Positions 33,621-42,132 of a DNA stretch of 51,152 bases are shown piece by piece. A model generated the notes under the pieces. That model worked only from the letters and a program-made list of their open reading frames with translations, made no database searches and had not been told where the DNA came from. A program made the position numbers and the translations under genes. Source of the stretch: Solirubrobacteraceae bacterium (GTDB lineage: Bacteria; Actinomycetota; Thermoleophilia; Solirubrobacterales; Solirubrobacteraceae); NCBI GenBank assembly GCA_023230855.1, contig JALNWQ010000022.1:1-51152 (forward strand), written 5' to 3'. Every line of letters starts with the position of its first letter. Position 1 is the first letter of the stretch.

Positions 33621-33932
33621 CTACGGTCCCCCGTCCGGCGGGTCCTTGAGGCCCTCACCGGTCAGGCGATCCAAGCGCTCCTCAAGGTCGGATACCCGTC
33701 GCGCGAGACGGTGGACCTCGTCCCGGGTCGCTGGTCCCTGGGGGTCACTCAGCCGGTACGCCGCTTCGATCGCCTGCCAGAAGCGGCGGTGCGGCACCGT
33801 CATGCCGCTCTCCCACCGCCAGATCGTGTTCGGGATAACCCCGATCGCCTTCGCCGCCTCCGTTTGACGCAGGGAGACCCGCTCCCGCGCGGTGCGCAGC
33901 TCCTCCGGACTCATATCCCCCACCGACACCAC
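33621..33932 (-). CDS. XRE-family regulator
   Basis: A 103-residue protein with an N-terminal helix-turn-helix (VSLRQTEAAKAIGVIPNTIW then RWESG) and a C-terminal coiled coil (HRLARRVSDLEERLDRL). GAAAGGG lies 5 bases before the GTG at 33932; GTG 33929 and ATG 33914 are also possible. It sits just upstream of the transfer operon in the same direction and diverges from a second XRE-type gene, so it probably represses transfer genes, itself, or both. Nested dyads at 33579-33612 are possible targets. Confidence 0.85.
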   Translation of the reverse strand: MVSVGDMSPEELRTARERVSLRQTEAAKAIGVIPNTIWRWESGMTVPHRRFWQAIEAAYRLSDPQGPATRDEVHRLARRVSDLEERLDRLTGEGLKDPPDGGP

Positions 33933-33994
33933 CTAAACCCTTTCATGCCGACCATCGCCGAAGAAACTCGTCTCCATCTGATGAGTAATGTAGA

Positions 33995-34009
33995 TTGGTC
34001 GGTGACCAA
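33995..34009. promoter_or_regulatory. Palindromic operator between divergent XRE genes
   Basis: TTGGTC-GGT-GACCAA is a perfect 6-bp dyad with a 3-bp spacer, overlapping a possible -10 TAGATT (33991-33996) for the rightward gene. It is placed as an XRE-repressor operator would be. Confidence 0.5.
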
Positions 34010-34054
34010 ATGCCCCGGCCCCGAGTACGCTGCGACGTACCCCAATCCCGTCCC

Positions 34055-35104
34055 GTGAGCACCAGCATCACCGCCCCCCACGATCCGCCATCGCCACCTC
34101 CCATGGAACCGGGCGTGCGCGCCGCAAGGAAGCGCCTTGGCCTGACCCAGGAGCAGGCCGCCGAGATGCTCAGCGTCTCGCTCAACACGTTCCGCAACTG
34201 GGACCGAGGCGCCAACGCGCCTCGCGGCGCGGCGCGCATGCAGCACATCTCCGAGCGCCTGCAGACCCCCATCGACGTCCTCTGGCCCCCCGAGGACGAT
34301 CCACACGTGCGGGTGGCTCGTGAACAACAGCCTCCGCCGATCCTGCCCCAGCCCCGGCCCACGCCACCACCCGCAGCAGCAGAGCTCCTCGCCCGAACCA
34401 CCCCCGGAGCGGACGCGGACCTCGAGGGCATGGTCGCCGACCTGGAGACCCGCCCCTGGATAACCCGACGACGCCTGCTTGGAACAGCCGCGGCCACGAT
34501 CGTCCTTATTGTCGCGATCGTCGCTCTCGTCGGTAGTGGATCCAACGACGCGCCAGCCGACGAGCCGGTCGCCGCCACCATCCCGATCACCCGTCAGACC
34601 GACCCGGCCGCCGGTCAACGAGCCGCCCTCGCCAAGGCCGAGAAGCGCCGTGACTACCCGGCGGCTCTCACACTCGCCGACGAGCTCGGCGACCGAACCG
34701 CCCACGCCCGCATCGCCACCGCAGCCACCGACACCCTCCTCCGCCGCGCCAGCCGCTCCATCGAAGCAGGCAAGCTCGACCGCGGACGTTCCCTCATCAA
34801 GAGCGCGATTCGCGGCTACGGCAATCGGCGCCCGGAAACCGTAAAGCGCCTCCGACGTCGTGCGAGGTCGATCGAACGAGCGCGAACTCGGCGGGCAGCC
34901 GAGCGCAAGCGTGCGGCTGCTCGCCGGAGCGAGCGCAACCGCACTACGCCGTCCAGCTCGACCTCCACAACGCCCCCGGCCTCGATCCCGCCTGCATCGG
35001 GCTCCACAGGCTCCGGGTCCGGCAGTGGCTCCGGCTCCAGTTCTGGCTCCGGGTCTGGGTCCGGCGGGGGCGGTGGGCTGTCCGGCGGCGGACCCCTTCT
35101 CTGA
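34055..35104 (+). CDS. Membrane-anchored XRE-type regulator with Gly-Ser tail
   Basis: A 349-residue protein from GTG 34055; ATG 34104 is an alternative start. Cytosolic helix-turn-helix at about 20-80 (RLGLTQEQAAEMLSVSLNTF then RNWDRG), a Pro-rich linker, one membrane helix at about 145-163 (ATIVLIVAIVALVGSGS), an Ala/Arg helical outside part, and a disordered tail ending GSGSGSGSSSGSG. A DNA-binding domain tethered by one span resembles RodZ-like or ToxR-like proteins. It lies 30 bases before a secreted protein gene, in the same direction, so it may control or position that product. No sensing domain is recognisable. Confidence 0.75.
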   Translation: MSTSITAPHDPPSPPPMEPGVRAARKRLGLTQEQAAEMLSVSLNTFRNWDRGANAPRGAARMQHISERLQTPIDVLWPPEDDPHVRVAREQQPPPILPQPRPTPPPAAAELLARTTPGADADLEGMVADLETRPWITRRRLLGTAAATIVLIVAIVALVGSGSNDAPADEPVAATIPITRQTDPAAGQRAALAKAEKRRDYPAALTLADELGDRTAHARIATAATDTLLRRASRSIEAGKLDRGRSLIKSAIRGYGNRRPETVKRLRRRARSIERARTRRAAERKRAAARRSERNRTTPSSSTSTTPPASIPPASGSTGSGSGSGSGSSSGSGSGSGGGGGLSGGGPLL

Positions 35105-35134
35105 ACTTCGTCCCCCCCACCAGGAGAACTCCCT

Positions 35135-36856
35135 ATGTCCCCGCCACGCCGCCCGCGCCAGATGGGAGCGATGGTCGCCGTCGCTCTTGTGACAGCGCTG
35201 GCGCTCTCTGCACCGGCCGCAGGCGCTACCTACGACGTCCCGTACTGCACGAGCCCGGCCCTTCACGACTGGCAACCCGAGAACCGCGGCGACTTTGGGC
35301 TCCCCGGCGACACGCCCTACAACAAGTGCTCCAGTTCGCCAGGCTCCCACATTGGAATCAGCTGGCAGGCCGGATCGCGTCCGACCAATACTCGGCAGGC
35401 ATACGTGCTGCGGCCCCCAGTCGACAGCAACCTGCGGATCGTGCGCTGGGACGCGACCGCGAGCACGAGCGTTGGCGGCGCAGGACTACGCGGCCTGCTG
35501 ACGGGCGTGAAAGGAACCATGTCTCAACTCCAGTGCGGGTTCGACTCGGGCTGCCGCACCGCCACCCTCGGCGGCGTTCTGCCCTCAGAGCCGACTCGAC
35601 TCGAGCCGCCCAACTATCCGAAGTTCCACGAACTCACGATGGAGCTGGACTGCTTCATGACGAACATGAGCAGCTGCACGAGCGCCGCGGCCATCAACGT
35701 CACGCGCAACATCGTGACGTGGGATGACCGCGATGCGCCCCAGTCCCTTGGCCCGCCGACCGGCCCTCTCGCTACGAGCTTCGACGCACCGGCGCGGGGA
35801 GCGATGCCCGTGAGCGCTGCGGTGCGCGATATTGGATCGGGTGTGCGCCGTGTCGTGTTCGTCGCCGGCAGAACGACGCTCGGAGCTTCCCCCGAGGGCT
35901 GCAAGCCGCCCTACCAACGGGCACAGCCGTGCCCGACCACCACACAGGCGATGTTCCCGGCCGACACCACGCGAGTCGCGGATGGGGTGCACGACGCCCG
36001 TCTGTATGCCGAGGATGCAGCGGGGACCCAGCGCCCGCTCTGGAGCGGAAAGCTCTGGGTCCGAAATGGCGACCGCGTTGGCAGCGGCGTCGACCCGCAG
36101 CTGCGCGGTGCTCCCAACGGGTCCCCGAGCGCTGACGACGCGGTGGTGAAACTCTGGTGGCCGGCGACCGAACGGAAGCCCTCGAAGAAGAAGGCCGTGA
36201 AGCAGCGGTGCAAGAAGGCGAGCTACGCACGCCGCCATCGCCTTGCGTGCAAGGGCCGACCCGCTAGTTCGAAGATCACCGCGAACTACGCGCGTCGTCG
36301 CGTACACAAGCTGCGGGGTCGTGTACGCACGCCCGATGGTCACCCGATCGCAAACGCCGTGGTCGATGTAAGCCGCCTGGCGTCCGCGACGGGAGCCCGG
36401 GCGGAGATGATCGCCCAGCCCGTCACGAACGCTCAGGGGCGTTGGTCGGTCCGGGTTCCGGTGGACCGTGGCTCGGCACGGATCACGGCGGCCTACCGAC
36501 CCCGGGAGCGCGATAACGACCCGCGCACGGCGCTCGCGTCGCTGCGCGTGCGTGCAGCCACCACCCTTACCGCGCCGCGTCGCACGAAGATGCGGGCGCG
36601 GTTCACGGTGGCCGGGCGGCTCCTCGGAACCCAAGGAGCCCCACGCACCACCAGCGTCGCCGTCCAGGTTCTCTACCGAGGCCGGTGGTCGACTATCGGC
36701 ACCACGCGGGCGAACAAGAACGGCCGTTGGACTGTCCGCTACCGCTGGCCGGCCGGCGTCCGAGGAAGCGGAAAGCTGCGAGCGACGGTCAGGCCCGCCG
36801 CTACCTGGCCCTACGAGACGCGCACCACCACGGCGCGTCGGATCCGCGTCGGCTGA
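35135..36856 (+). CDS. Large secreted protein with Ig-like C-terminus
   Basis: A 573-residue secreted protein; AGGAG precedes the ATG. Signal peptide about 1-31 (VALVTALALSAPAAGA). The N-terminal domain (YDVPYCTSPALHDWQPENRG; Cys-containing beta sandwich) resembles that of the 38072-39517 product. A Lys/Arg-rich linker (about 345-385, KPSKKKAVKQRCKKASYARR) leads to two Ig-like modules, the first like a carboxypeptidase-regulatory fold (GRVRTPDGHPIANAVVDVSR). The type is frequent in Thermoleophilia. It may act at the cell surface, for example in attachment or mating contact; that is inference. Confidence 0.75.
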   Translation: MSPPRRPRQMGAMVAVALVTALALSAPAAGATYDVPYCTSPALHDWQPENRGDFGLPGDTPYNKCSSSPGSHIGISWQAGSRPTNTRQAYVLRPPVDSNLRIVRWDATASTSVGGAGLRGLLTGVKGTMSQLQCGFDSGCRTATLGGVLPSEPTRLEPPNYPKFHELTMELDCFMTNMSSCTSAAAINVTRNIVTWDDRDAPQSLGPPTGPLATSFDAPARGAMPVSAAVRDIGSGVRRVVFVAGRTTLGASPEGCKPPYQRAQPCPTTTQAMFPADTTRVADGVHDARLYAEDAAGTQRPLWSGKLWVRNGDRVGSGVDPQLRGAPNGSPSADDAVVKLWWPATERKPSKKKAVKQRCKKASYARRHRLACKGRPASSKITANYARRRVHKLRGRVRTPDGHPIANAVVDVSRLASATGARAEMIAQPVTNAQGRWSVRVPVDRGSARITAAYRPRERDNDPRTALASLRVRAATTLTAPRRTKMRARFTVAGRLLGTQGAPRTTSVAVQVLYRGRWSTIGTTRANKNGRWTVRYRWPAGVRGSGKLRATVRPAATWPYETRTTTARRIRVG

Positions 36857-36899
36857 CATGAGCCAACGGTGTGACCGGCTGGCCTTCGGGGGCCGCCGG

Positions 36900-37508
36900 T
36901 CACACTCCATCGGCCGGCGGGAGCGGCCACGCGGTTCCGTAGGTCTGCACCTCTCGGTGGGCGACCCGACCCTGATCGATGCGCTCCACGACGGGGGGTG
37001 CGAGTCGAGCGGTCTGCTCGACTCCCCGTTCAGACAGCCACATGAGGAGCAGATGCAGGGCGAAGTCGGCTCCTGAGACGGACTCGGGAAGTTGGGCGAA
37101 CGCCAAGCGAGGCGCGAACTCTGGGACCGGGTGTCGGCCGAGAGCAATGCCGACCCTTCCCGCGGGAACCACCACCAGAAGGCCAGCCAGGTGTCCGGGA
37201 GGGATGGACGAGGGCCACTGGATCTCCGCCTCGTCCGCAACATAGCCCGCCCGCTTCCAACTCGCCTGAACGCCTCTGCTCCAGCGCCCGTAGTGTCGTG
37301 CGGTGCTTAGCTGGACGATCGGCTGGAGCTCCACGACCCGTACTCCCGGCGCGGCCGCCTCCTGCTCCAGTTCCCTCAGCACCAGTGGCAGATCGTGCAG
37401 CGCATCATGGCGGCTGGTGTCCGCCTGGTTGTCCGCGTTCGCGTCGCTCCAAGCGCCGCGATAGTAGCGGCGCGGACCGTCCTGCCGCCTGCGAAATCGG
37501 AGAGCCAT
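36900..37508 (-). CDS. Hypothetical protein
   Basis: A 202-residue protein from ATG 37508 (MALRFRRRQDGPRRYYRG). Basic N-terminus, acidic middle (DALHDLPLVLRELEQEAAAP), hydrophobic strand (LAGLLVVVPAGRVGIALGRH) and a helical block (DFALHLLLMWLSERGVEQT). No signal peptide. It is convergent with the secreted protein gene ending at 36856. Codon use is less biased than the core. Not recognised. Confidence 0.6.
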   Translation of the reverse strand: MALRFRRRQDGPRRYYRGAWSDANADNQADTSRHDALHDLPLVLRELEQEAAAPGVRVVELQPIVQLSTARHYGRWSRGVQASWKRAGYVADEAEIQWPSSIPPGHLAGLLVVVPAGRVGIALGRHPVPEFAPRLAFAQLPESVSGADFALHLLLMWLSERGVEQTARLAPPVVERIDQGRVAHREVQTYGTAWPLPPADGV

Positions 37509-37630
37509 TCGGCCCCTCACGTTACTGTCGTCTCCGGCACTACGAGATCGAGCGCGATCCCGGGCAATCCCCCGCCTGCGCCCGAGCCGGGTGGTCTCAT
37601 CCAGACGTGCTCACTCCGGGCGCCGCCATC

Positions 37631-37930
37631 ATGTTCGTGCTCCTCCTCGGAGCAGCTGGCCGGCTGCGCAATGCGTTGGCGACGGCGGCATGGGTCTTCC
37701 TCACTGTGCTCGGAATCGCATTCGTTCTTTACTTGGCCAGAGACGAGCCGGGTCAAGGCGGAGCGACCGACACGTCGCGCACCCGCGTGGTCGATGGCGA
37801 CCCGCTGCAGGTCCGCCCGGCCGCACGCACACCACGTTCGCGTTCTGAGGAACGACGCTCCCCAACGGGAGTTTGCTCGGCGTCCCGGGCCGGTGCCGTG
37901 AAAGCAACCGCCCAGCGATGCGGGCGGTGA
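37631..37930 (+). pseudogene. Degenerate N-terminal fragment of an exported nuclease
   Basis: From ATG 37631 the frame reads a membrane helix (AWVFLTVLGIAFVLYLA), a short spacer and TSRTRVVDGDPLQVR. The last block resembles VSRVIDGDTLRVR of the intact thermonuclease-like protein at 43502-44068, at the same distance from the helix, but the rest of the nuclease (RLALIDAPE and so on) is missing; beyond it the frame is Arg/Ser-rich and unlike a protein. It is best read as a truncated, inactive copy. Confidence 0.5.
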
Positions 37931-37951
37931 GCCGGCTACGTATTCTCGCGG

Positions 37952-37975
37952 AAGGGCCTGCCTCGGCGGGCCTTT
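37952..37975 (+). terminator. Hairpin after the nuclease fragment
   Basis: GGGCCTGCCTCGGCGGGCCTTT folds into an 8-9 bp stem with a CTCG loop (one or two G-T pairs) and a short T run. It lies about 20 bases past the frame end at 37930. Confidence 0.5.
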
Positions 37976-38071
37976 GCAGTGTGCCGGTTCGATCGCGTGG
38001 GCCCCGGGGGGAACTGGGGCCCGACGGCCGCGATCGGACCGGCCGACTGCGCCTGGGCTTGGAGCCCGCGG

Positions 38072-39517
38072 CTACCGCGTCGCGGTCGCCTTCTTCTTGG
38101 GCTTCTGGCGGTTCTCGGGCATGTAGTACGTCTTGCCCTTGCGCTTGACCGTCAGGCGCAGCGTCTTGCGGCTGGTGATCTTGCCGGGCCGCAGCGCGCG
38201 GTACGCCATCTGCAGGCGGCGGGTGTCGACGTTGGACGACACGATGTACGTGAAGTACCCCTTCTTGCGGGTCTTCACCCCGGTCTTCACCAGACGGCGC
38301 TTGCCGTCGCGGGTCAGGTGGTAGACGTCGAGCGTGGCGCCGACGATCCCCTTGCCCTTGCGGTCCCGGATCGTGCCGCGGACCAGCGCGCGCTTGCCGC
38401 GGTTGATCGTCAACCGCGTCTTGGCCTTGCGGGTGCCCTTGCGGTCGTTGCGCCGCTTGCTCGTGTCGAACCAGCTCTTGACCTTGGCGTGCTTCAGGCG
38501 GTCGTAGTCCGACGAGCCGTCGTCGTTTCCACCGCCCCCGCCGGAACCACCGCTGCCGCTGCCGCCGCCCGGGCCACCGTCGTTGACGTTGACCCGCGGG
38601 AACTGGGTGGCGTTGACGGTCTGGGTGTTGCCGGCGGCGTCCTCGACCTCGGTCAGCACGGTGTGCGGGCCGGGCGGCAGGGCCGCGGCGTTCACCGCGA
38701 CCTCGCGGTCTGCCATGCCCAGCGGGCAGGGCTGCGGCGAGAGGAACTCGTACTCGTCGGCGTTGCCCGGCTGGGCGTCGGTGCACGTCCCGCCGGTGAC
38801 CGGCTCCACGGTGTGAGGCTGGCCGTCGACGAGGGTGCGCACGCGGTAGAGCCCGCCGCCCTGGTCTGTGGCGCTGAACCGCGTCCGGAAGACGCCGGAC
38901 CTGTCGCCGTTGTCGACGATCCGCTGGGCTACGATCTGCGGCTTCGACTCGTCCTTCAGGCCCACTGCGACACGTGTTGCCGCGACCTGGATCGGTTCGG
39001 TGTTCAGGCAGGCGTCAGGGCCGTTCGCACAGTGGAGCGACAGTCGGACTTGGCTGGCGTCGGCGACGGTCGCGTCGAGCGCCCCGGAGATGTTGTTCGG
39101 GCAGCCGCCGTCCTTCTTGTCGCAAGCCTCGAAGCTCCGTGCACCGCCGACGGGCCCGAAGCTGTAGGCCCAGTAGGCGTTCTCGGGCGGCTGGTCGAAC
39201 CCACTCGTGCCCCGGTTGGCCCGGACGCGAACGACGCTCGTGCCCGGAGGAGCCGAGAACGTCCACGACGCGCCGGCCGAACCCGTTAGACCAGGGCCGA
39301 GGACCAGCCGCAAGCCGCCCCCGGTCGCGCAAGCGTTCGTCGCGCTCGTACCCGGAGTAGCCGCAGGCGACCATCGATCGGCCGGGGCCGGTTGTCCAGT
39401 TGGCGTCTGGCAGGCCCAGGCGGTGTAGGTAGCGGCGCTTGAGGAGGCTGGGACGGTCGCGCCGACGCCGATGGCGATCGACAGGAGGACGGCCCCGAGG
39501 GGGGATCGGGCGTTCAC
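38072..39517 (-). CDS. Large secreted protein with Lys/Arg-rich C-terminal domain
   Basis: A 481-residue protein from GTG 39517 with AAGGA 5 bases upstream. Signal peptide (PLGAVLLSIAIGVGATVPAS). N-terminal Cys-containing beta domain (TYTAWACQTPTGQPAPADRW) up to about 190, then Ig-like folds (about 195-300, with GLYRVRTLVDGQPH and LTEVEDAAGN), a Gly/Ser linker at about 312-330, and a basic C-terminal module with GTIRDRKGKGIVGATLDVYH. The last 20 residues are strongly basic. It is a divergent relative of the 35135-36856 protein. Likely a surface-exposed or wall-associated adhesin-like protein; function not shown. Confidence 0.78.
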   Translation of the reverse strand: MNARSPLGAVLLSIAIGVGATVPASSSAATYTAWACQTPTGQPAPADRWSPAATPGTSATNACATGGGLRLVLGPGLTGSAGASWTFSAPPGTSVVRVRANRGTSGFDQPPENAYWAYSFGPVGGARSFEACDKKDGGCPNNISGALDATVADASQVRLSLHCANGPDACLNTEPIQVAATRVAVGLKDESKPQIVAQRIVDNGDRSGVFRTRFSATDQGGGLYRVRTLVDGQPHTVEPVTGGTCTDAQPGNADEYEFLSPQPCPLGMADREVAVNAAALPPGPHTVLTEVEDAAGNTQTVNATQFPRVNVNDGGPGGGSGSGGSGGGGGNDDGSSDYDRLKHAKVKSWFDTSKRRNDRKGTRKAKTRLTINRGKRALVRGTIRDRKGKGIVGATLDVYHLTRDGKRRLVKTGVKTRKKGYFTYIVSSNVDTRRLQMAYRALRPGKITSRKTLRLTVKRKGKTYYMPENRQKPKKKATATR

Positions 39518-39751
39518 GAGGGTCCTTCGTTCGATGGGACGTGGTGCGGGGGCGGCTCCGCGCACCGGGACGGCGCCCACCCTATGCGTCGGGTTCACGC
39601 GGGAGAACCTGCGGGAGCGATCATGCAAGCCGGCTCCGACGATCGGGGGTGTCGGGCAGGGAAGGACGACGTCCGCCGTCGGTCGCCCTCGGACTTTCCC
39701 GCAAAGTGCGGGTCTCGTTCCGTCCGGGCCGGGCGATCTAATACCGCCCCG

Positions 39752-40021
39752 ATGGCTAATCCCGCCACGACCCTGCCTCTGGAGCTGGAGCCCGCTGCGC
39801 CGCGCCGCACGCGCGTCCGACGGGCCATGACCGGCGAGCGCACCGCGACCAAGCGCGTGACGAGCTTCCAGCTCGACACCAGTGACGAACGGCTGCTTGA
39901 CCTGCTGCGCCAGTCGTACGGCACGCAGGTGATCGGACAGGCCATCCGCGAAGCGCTGCGTGATGCCGCACGCTCGCGTGGGATCGACGTCGAAGCCGTC
40001 GACGCGGAGGCTGCCGTGTAG
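39752..40021 (+). CDS. Small ribbon-helix-helix-like regulator
   Basis: An 89-residue protein from ATG 39752. TKRVTSFQLDTSDERLLDLL then AIREALRDAARSRG gives a strand followed by two helices, the ribbon-helix-helix layout. TAATAC ends 7 bases before the ATG, so a leaderless mRNA is likely. It is followed by a strong terminator and lies upstream of the candidate replication gene; it could be a copy-number or partition regulator. Confidence 0.65.
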   Translation: MANPATTLPLELEPAAPRRTRVRRAMTGERTATKRVTSFQLDTSDERLLDLLRQSYGTQVIGQAIREALRDAARSRGIDVEAVDAEAAV

Positions 40022-40052
40022 GAGCGGCACCGGGCCTGGCCCCGGAAACGAA

Positions 40053-40080
40053 GAAACCCACCGCGCCAACGGTGGGTTTC
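40053..40080 (+). terminator. Perfect terminator hairpin
   Basis: GAAACCCACCG (40053-40063) pairs perfectly with CGGTGGGTTTC (40070-40080) around CGCCAA. The A run on one side and T run on the other let it work in both directions. It lies 31 bases after the stop of the RHH-like gene. Confidence 0.85.
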
Positions 40081-40301
40081 GGGTCCTGCATAGCCGCTGT
40101 CCGCGGCGACCGAAAACAGATCGCTTCGCATTGTAGCGCGGCTCCTCGGACGGAACCAGTCCTCGCGAAAGCCACAGGCTCTCGCGGCAGGTTTCTGATG
40201 CCGAAAGCCACGCAGTTCGCGCGCAGCTTCTCGACGGCGGGTGTCATCCCGAGCGCCGTCTCCCATCCCGTGCTGTGGGCCCGATCGGGCCGGCGTTCGG
40301 G
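40081..40301. other. Candidate replication origin region
   Basis: About 220 gene-free bases between a terminator and the candidate Rep gene, somewhat richer in AT at its left part. CGAAAGCCAC is repeated directly (about 40166-40175 and 40202-40211), possible iterons. No classical DnaA box can be asserted by eye. Confidence 0.35.
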
Positions 40302-42083
40302 ATGGCCTCCACCGCCACCATCATCGCCTCGTCGACGACCTCGTCGACGTCGCCGAGTCTGACTCGGCGACAGGCCCGTGCCACCGCTCGCGGCCTCGGC
40401 CGGCTCCGCCCCGGCGTCGAGCCGCCGCCGCCTCACGCCCGCACGCGGCCGCTGCACCGCAGCGAGATCGCGGACGCCGTCGACGTGCTCGCGCTCATGC
40501 TCCGCGGCCGTCCGGGCGTGCGGGCCGAGCGCTGGCGGCTCGTCGCGGTGACTTGGCGGGCGCTCGTGTCGCAGGCACGCGCAGAGCGCTCCTCCACCAT
40601 CCGGCTCGGCACCCACGAGTTCGACCAGTACCGGCTCCTTCCCCGCATGCAGGCCGATCCCGCATGCACCCGGGAGACCCACAACGAGCCCGTCCGCCGC
40701 GCGCTCAGCGAGCTGGAGGCCTGCGGCCTCATCACCCGCACCGTCGTGACCGACGGCGACGGCGAGGACGCCGCCAGCGACATCCGCCTACACCCCTCCC
40801 CCACGCTCTACCCGGCCGAGACCGACAACGCGACCGCCCGCATTCGCGAATGGTTCGCCACCCGGCCCACGACCTGGCGCCGACCCCTGCGCGCCGGCAC
40901 CGGCGGCCGTCGCCTCACCGACCGGCTTCCCCGCTGCCGTGGCGTTGACCCGCCCACGATAGTTGCGTACGAAAGTGTGTCCCCCGTCCCGGGAGGCCTC
41001 CCTGACGGGAGGCCCTCTCACCAGCCAAACGTGGCTGGTGAGAAGAAAGGGAACGCGTGCGAGCGCGCGATCGATGACCAGATAGCGCCCTCCGGGCAAA
41101 TGGCGGCCACCAACAGCCGCAGGACTCCCGAGAAGCTCTCGCCCGCTCCGCAACGACGCCTCACCGCCCGGTGGGTCCAGCGTCGGTCGGCCCCGACCAA
41201 CCCCCAGCCCTCCGAACAGCCCAGGCACCGAGGGGAAGGGGTCGGGGGTCCGTCGGGATCGGGCGCTCTCGCGCCCCTCACGGCGCTGCTGAGCGCCTCC
41301 GAGGCACGCCGCGAGGTGTCGGGGCCTGTGAGGATGCCGCAGGGCCTCAGCGGGGCCGAAGCGGCGTCGGGTCTGCTCGACAGGCAGACCCTCGAGGGCA
41401 TCGCCGGCGCGCTGCGCCCGGCCAAGCTCCTCGACCCCCGGATCAAGCCCGACGGCCTCGGCCGCCTCACCGCCAAGCAACGCCGCCGCCTCGCCGGCGA
41501 CATCGCCGACTGGAACGGGTTGCACCCCTGGATCCTTCGCATCGCCCCAGAAACCTCCACCGACCCCCGCGAAGCGCTCGTCCAGACCGCCCGCGCCGCC
41601 GGTCGGCACGGCCACTGGCACCCCCAATGGCTCACCACCCGCGAGCAAGACGGCACGTACACCCCCGTCCCGCTCGCCGTCATCTGCCGCGCCCTCGGCC
41701 GCCTCGCCGACGACGCCCGCCAACACCGCCGAGAGGACCGCGAGAGCCAACCCAACGACACCCGCCGCGCCGCAGCGATCGCCACGCGCCCGACCTGGCT
41801 CACCGGCACCGACGACCAACCGATCACCTGGGGCGGCCACATGCGCGAGCGACTCCTCTGCGACCGAATCCCCGACCGGGACGAGCTCCAGGCCGCCGCC
41901 CCCGCGATCCGCCGCCTCCTCGCCGCCCTCGGCACCACCGTCCCCGTCCTCCTCCAGCTCCACGACCCGCACACCGGCGACAACGCCCACCTCACCCTCA
42001 TCCCACGACCCGCCTACGCAGACCCCCACCGCCCCATCGGCTTCCGCACCGCGCGCATCTGGCGAAAGAGCGCTAGAGGCTAG
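40302..42083 (+). CDS. Candidate plasmid replication protein
   Basis: A 593-residue protein from ATG 40302; a GTG at 40275 is possible. Residues about 90-160 form a winged helix (RAERSSTIRLGTHEFDQY, RRALSELEACGLITRTVV), as in many plasmid initiators. The middle (about 190-340) is Pro/Arg-rich and disordered; the C-terminal part (about 350-593) is helical with HPQWLTTREQDGTYTPVPLA. It lies upstream of parA with the dyad repeats between, and no other gene in the window looks like an initiator. The Rep call rests on position and the winged helix; a transcription factor or transfer regulator is possible. Confidence 0.55.
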   Translation: MASTATIIASSTTSSTSPSLTRRQARATARGLGRLRPGVEPPPPHARTRPLHRSEIADAVDVLALMLRGRPGVRAERWRLVAVTWRALVSQARAERSSTIRLGTHEFDQYRLLPRMQADPACTRETHNEPVRRALSELEACGLITRTVVTDGDGEDAASDIRLHPSPTLYPAETDNATARIREWFATRPTTWRRPLRAGTGGRRLTDRLPRCRGVDPPTIVAYESVSPVPGGLPDGRPSHQPNVAGEKKGNACERAIDDQIAPSGQMAATNSRRTPEKLSPAPQRRLTARWVQRRSAPTNPQPSEQPRHRGEGVGGPSGSGALAPLTALLSASEARREVSGPVRMPQGLSGAEAASGLLDRQTLEGIAGALRPAKLLDPRIKPDGLGRLTAKQRRRLAGDIADWNGLHPWILRIAPETSTDPREALVQTARAAGRHGHWHPQWLTTREQDGTYTPVPLAVICRALGRLADDARQHRREDRESQPNDTRRAAAIATRPTWLTGTDDQPITWGGHMRERLLCDRIPDRDELQAAAPAIRRLLAALGTTVPVLLQLHDPHTGDNAHLTLIPRPAYADPHRPIGFRTARIWRKSARG

Positions 42084-42112
42084 TTCCTAGCCTGAGACTA
42101 GGTAGTAGCTAG
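42073..42112. promoter_or_regulatory. CTAG-rich partition/operator site upstream of parA
   Basis: Five CTAG tetramers (42073, 42080, 42087, 42098, 42109) occur in 40 bases, although CTAG is rare in such DNA. GCTAG-TTC-CTAGC (42079-42091) is a perfect dyad with a 3-base spacer. TACACT (42121-42126) ends 6 bases before the parA ATG, so binding here would repress parA; it may also be the centromere. Confidence 0.65.
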
Positions 42113-42132
42113 CAATCTGCTACACTGTTGCT

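Noticed and set aside
39518..39751. Possible riboswitch in the leader of the secreted protein gene
   Set aside because: GC-rich stem-loops such as CCCGCA-AAG-TGCGGG are present but no known riboswitch core could be matched by eye.
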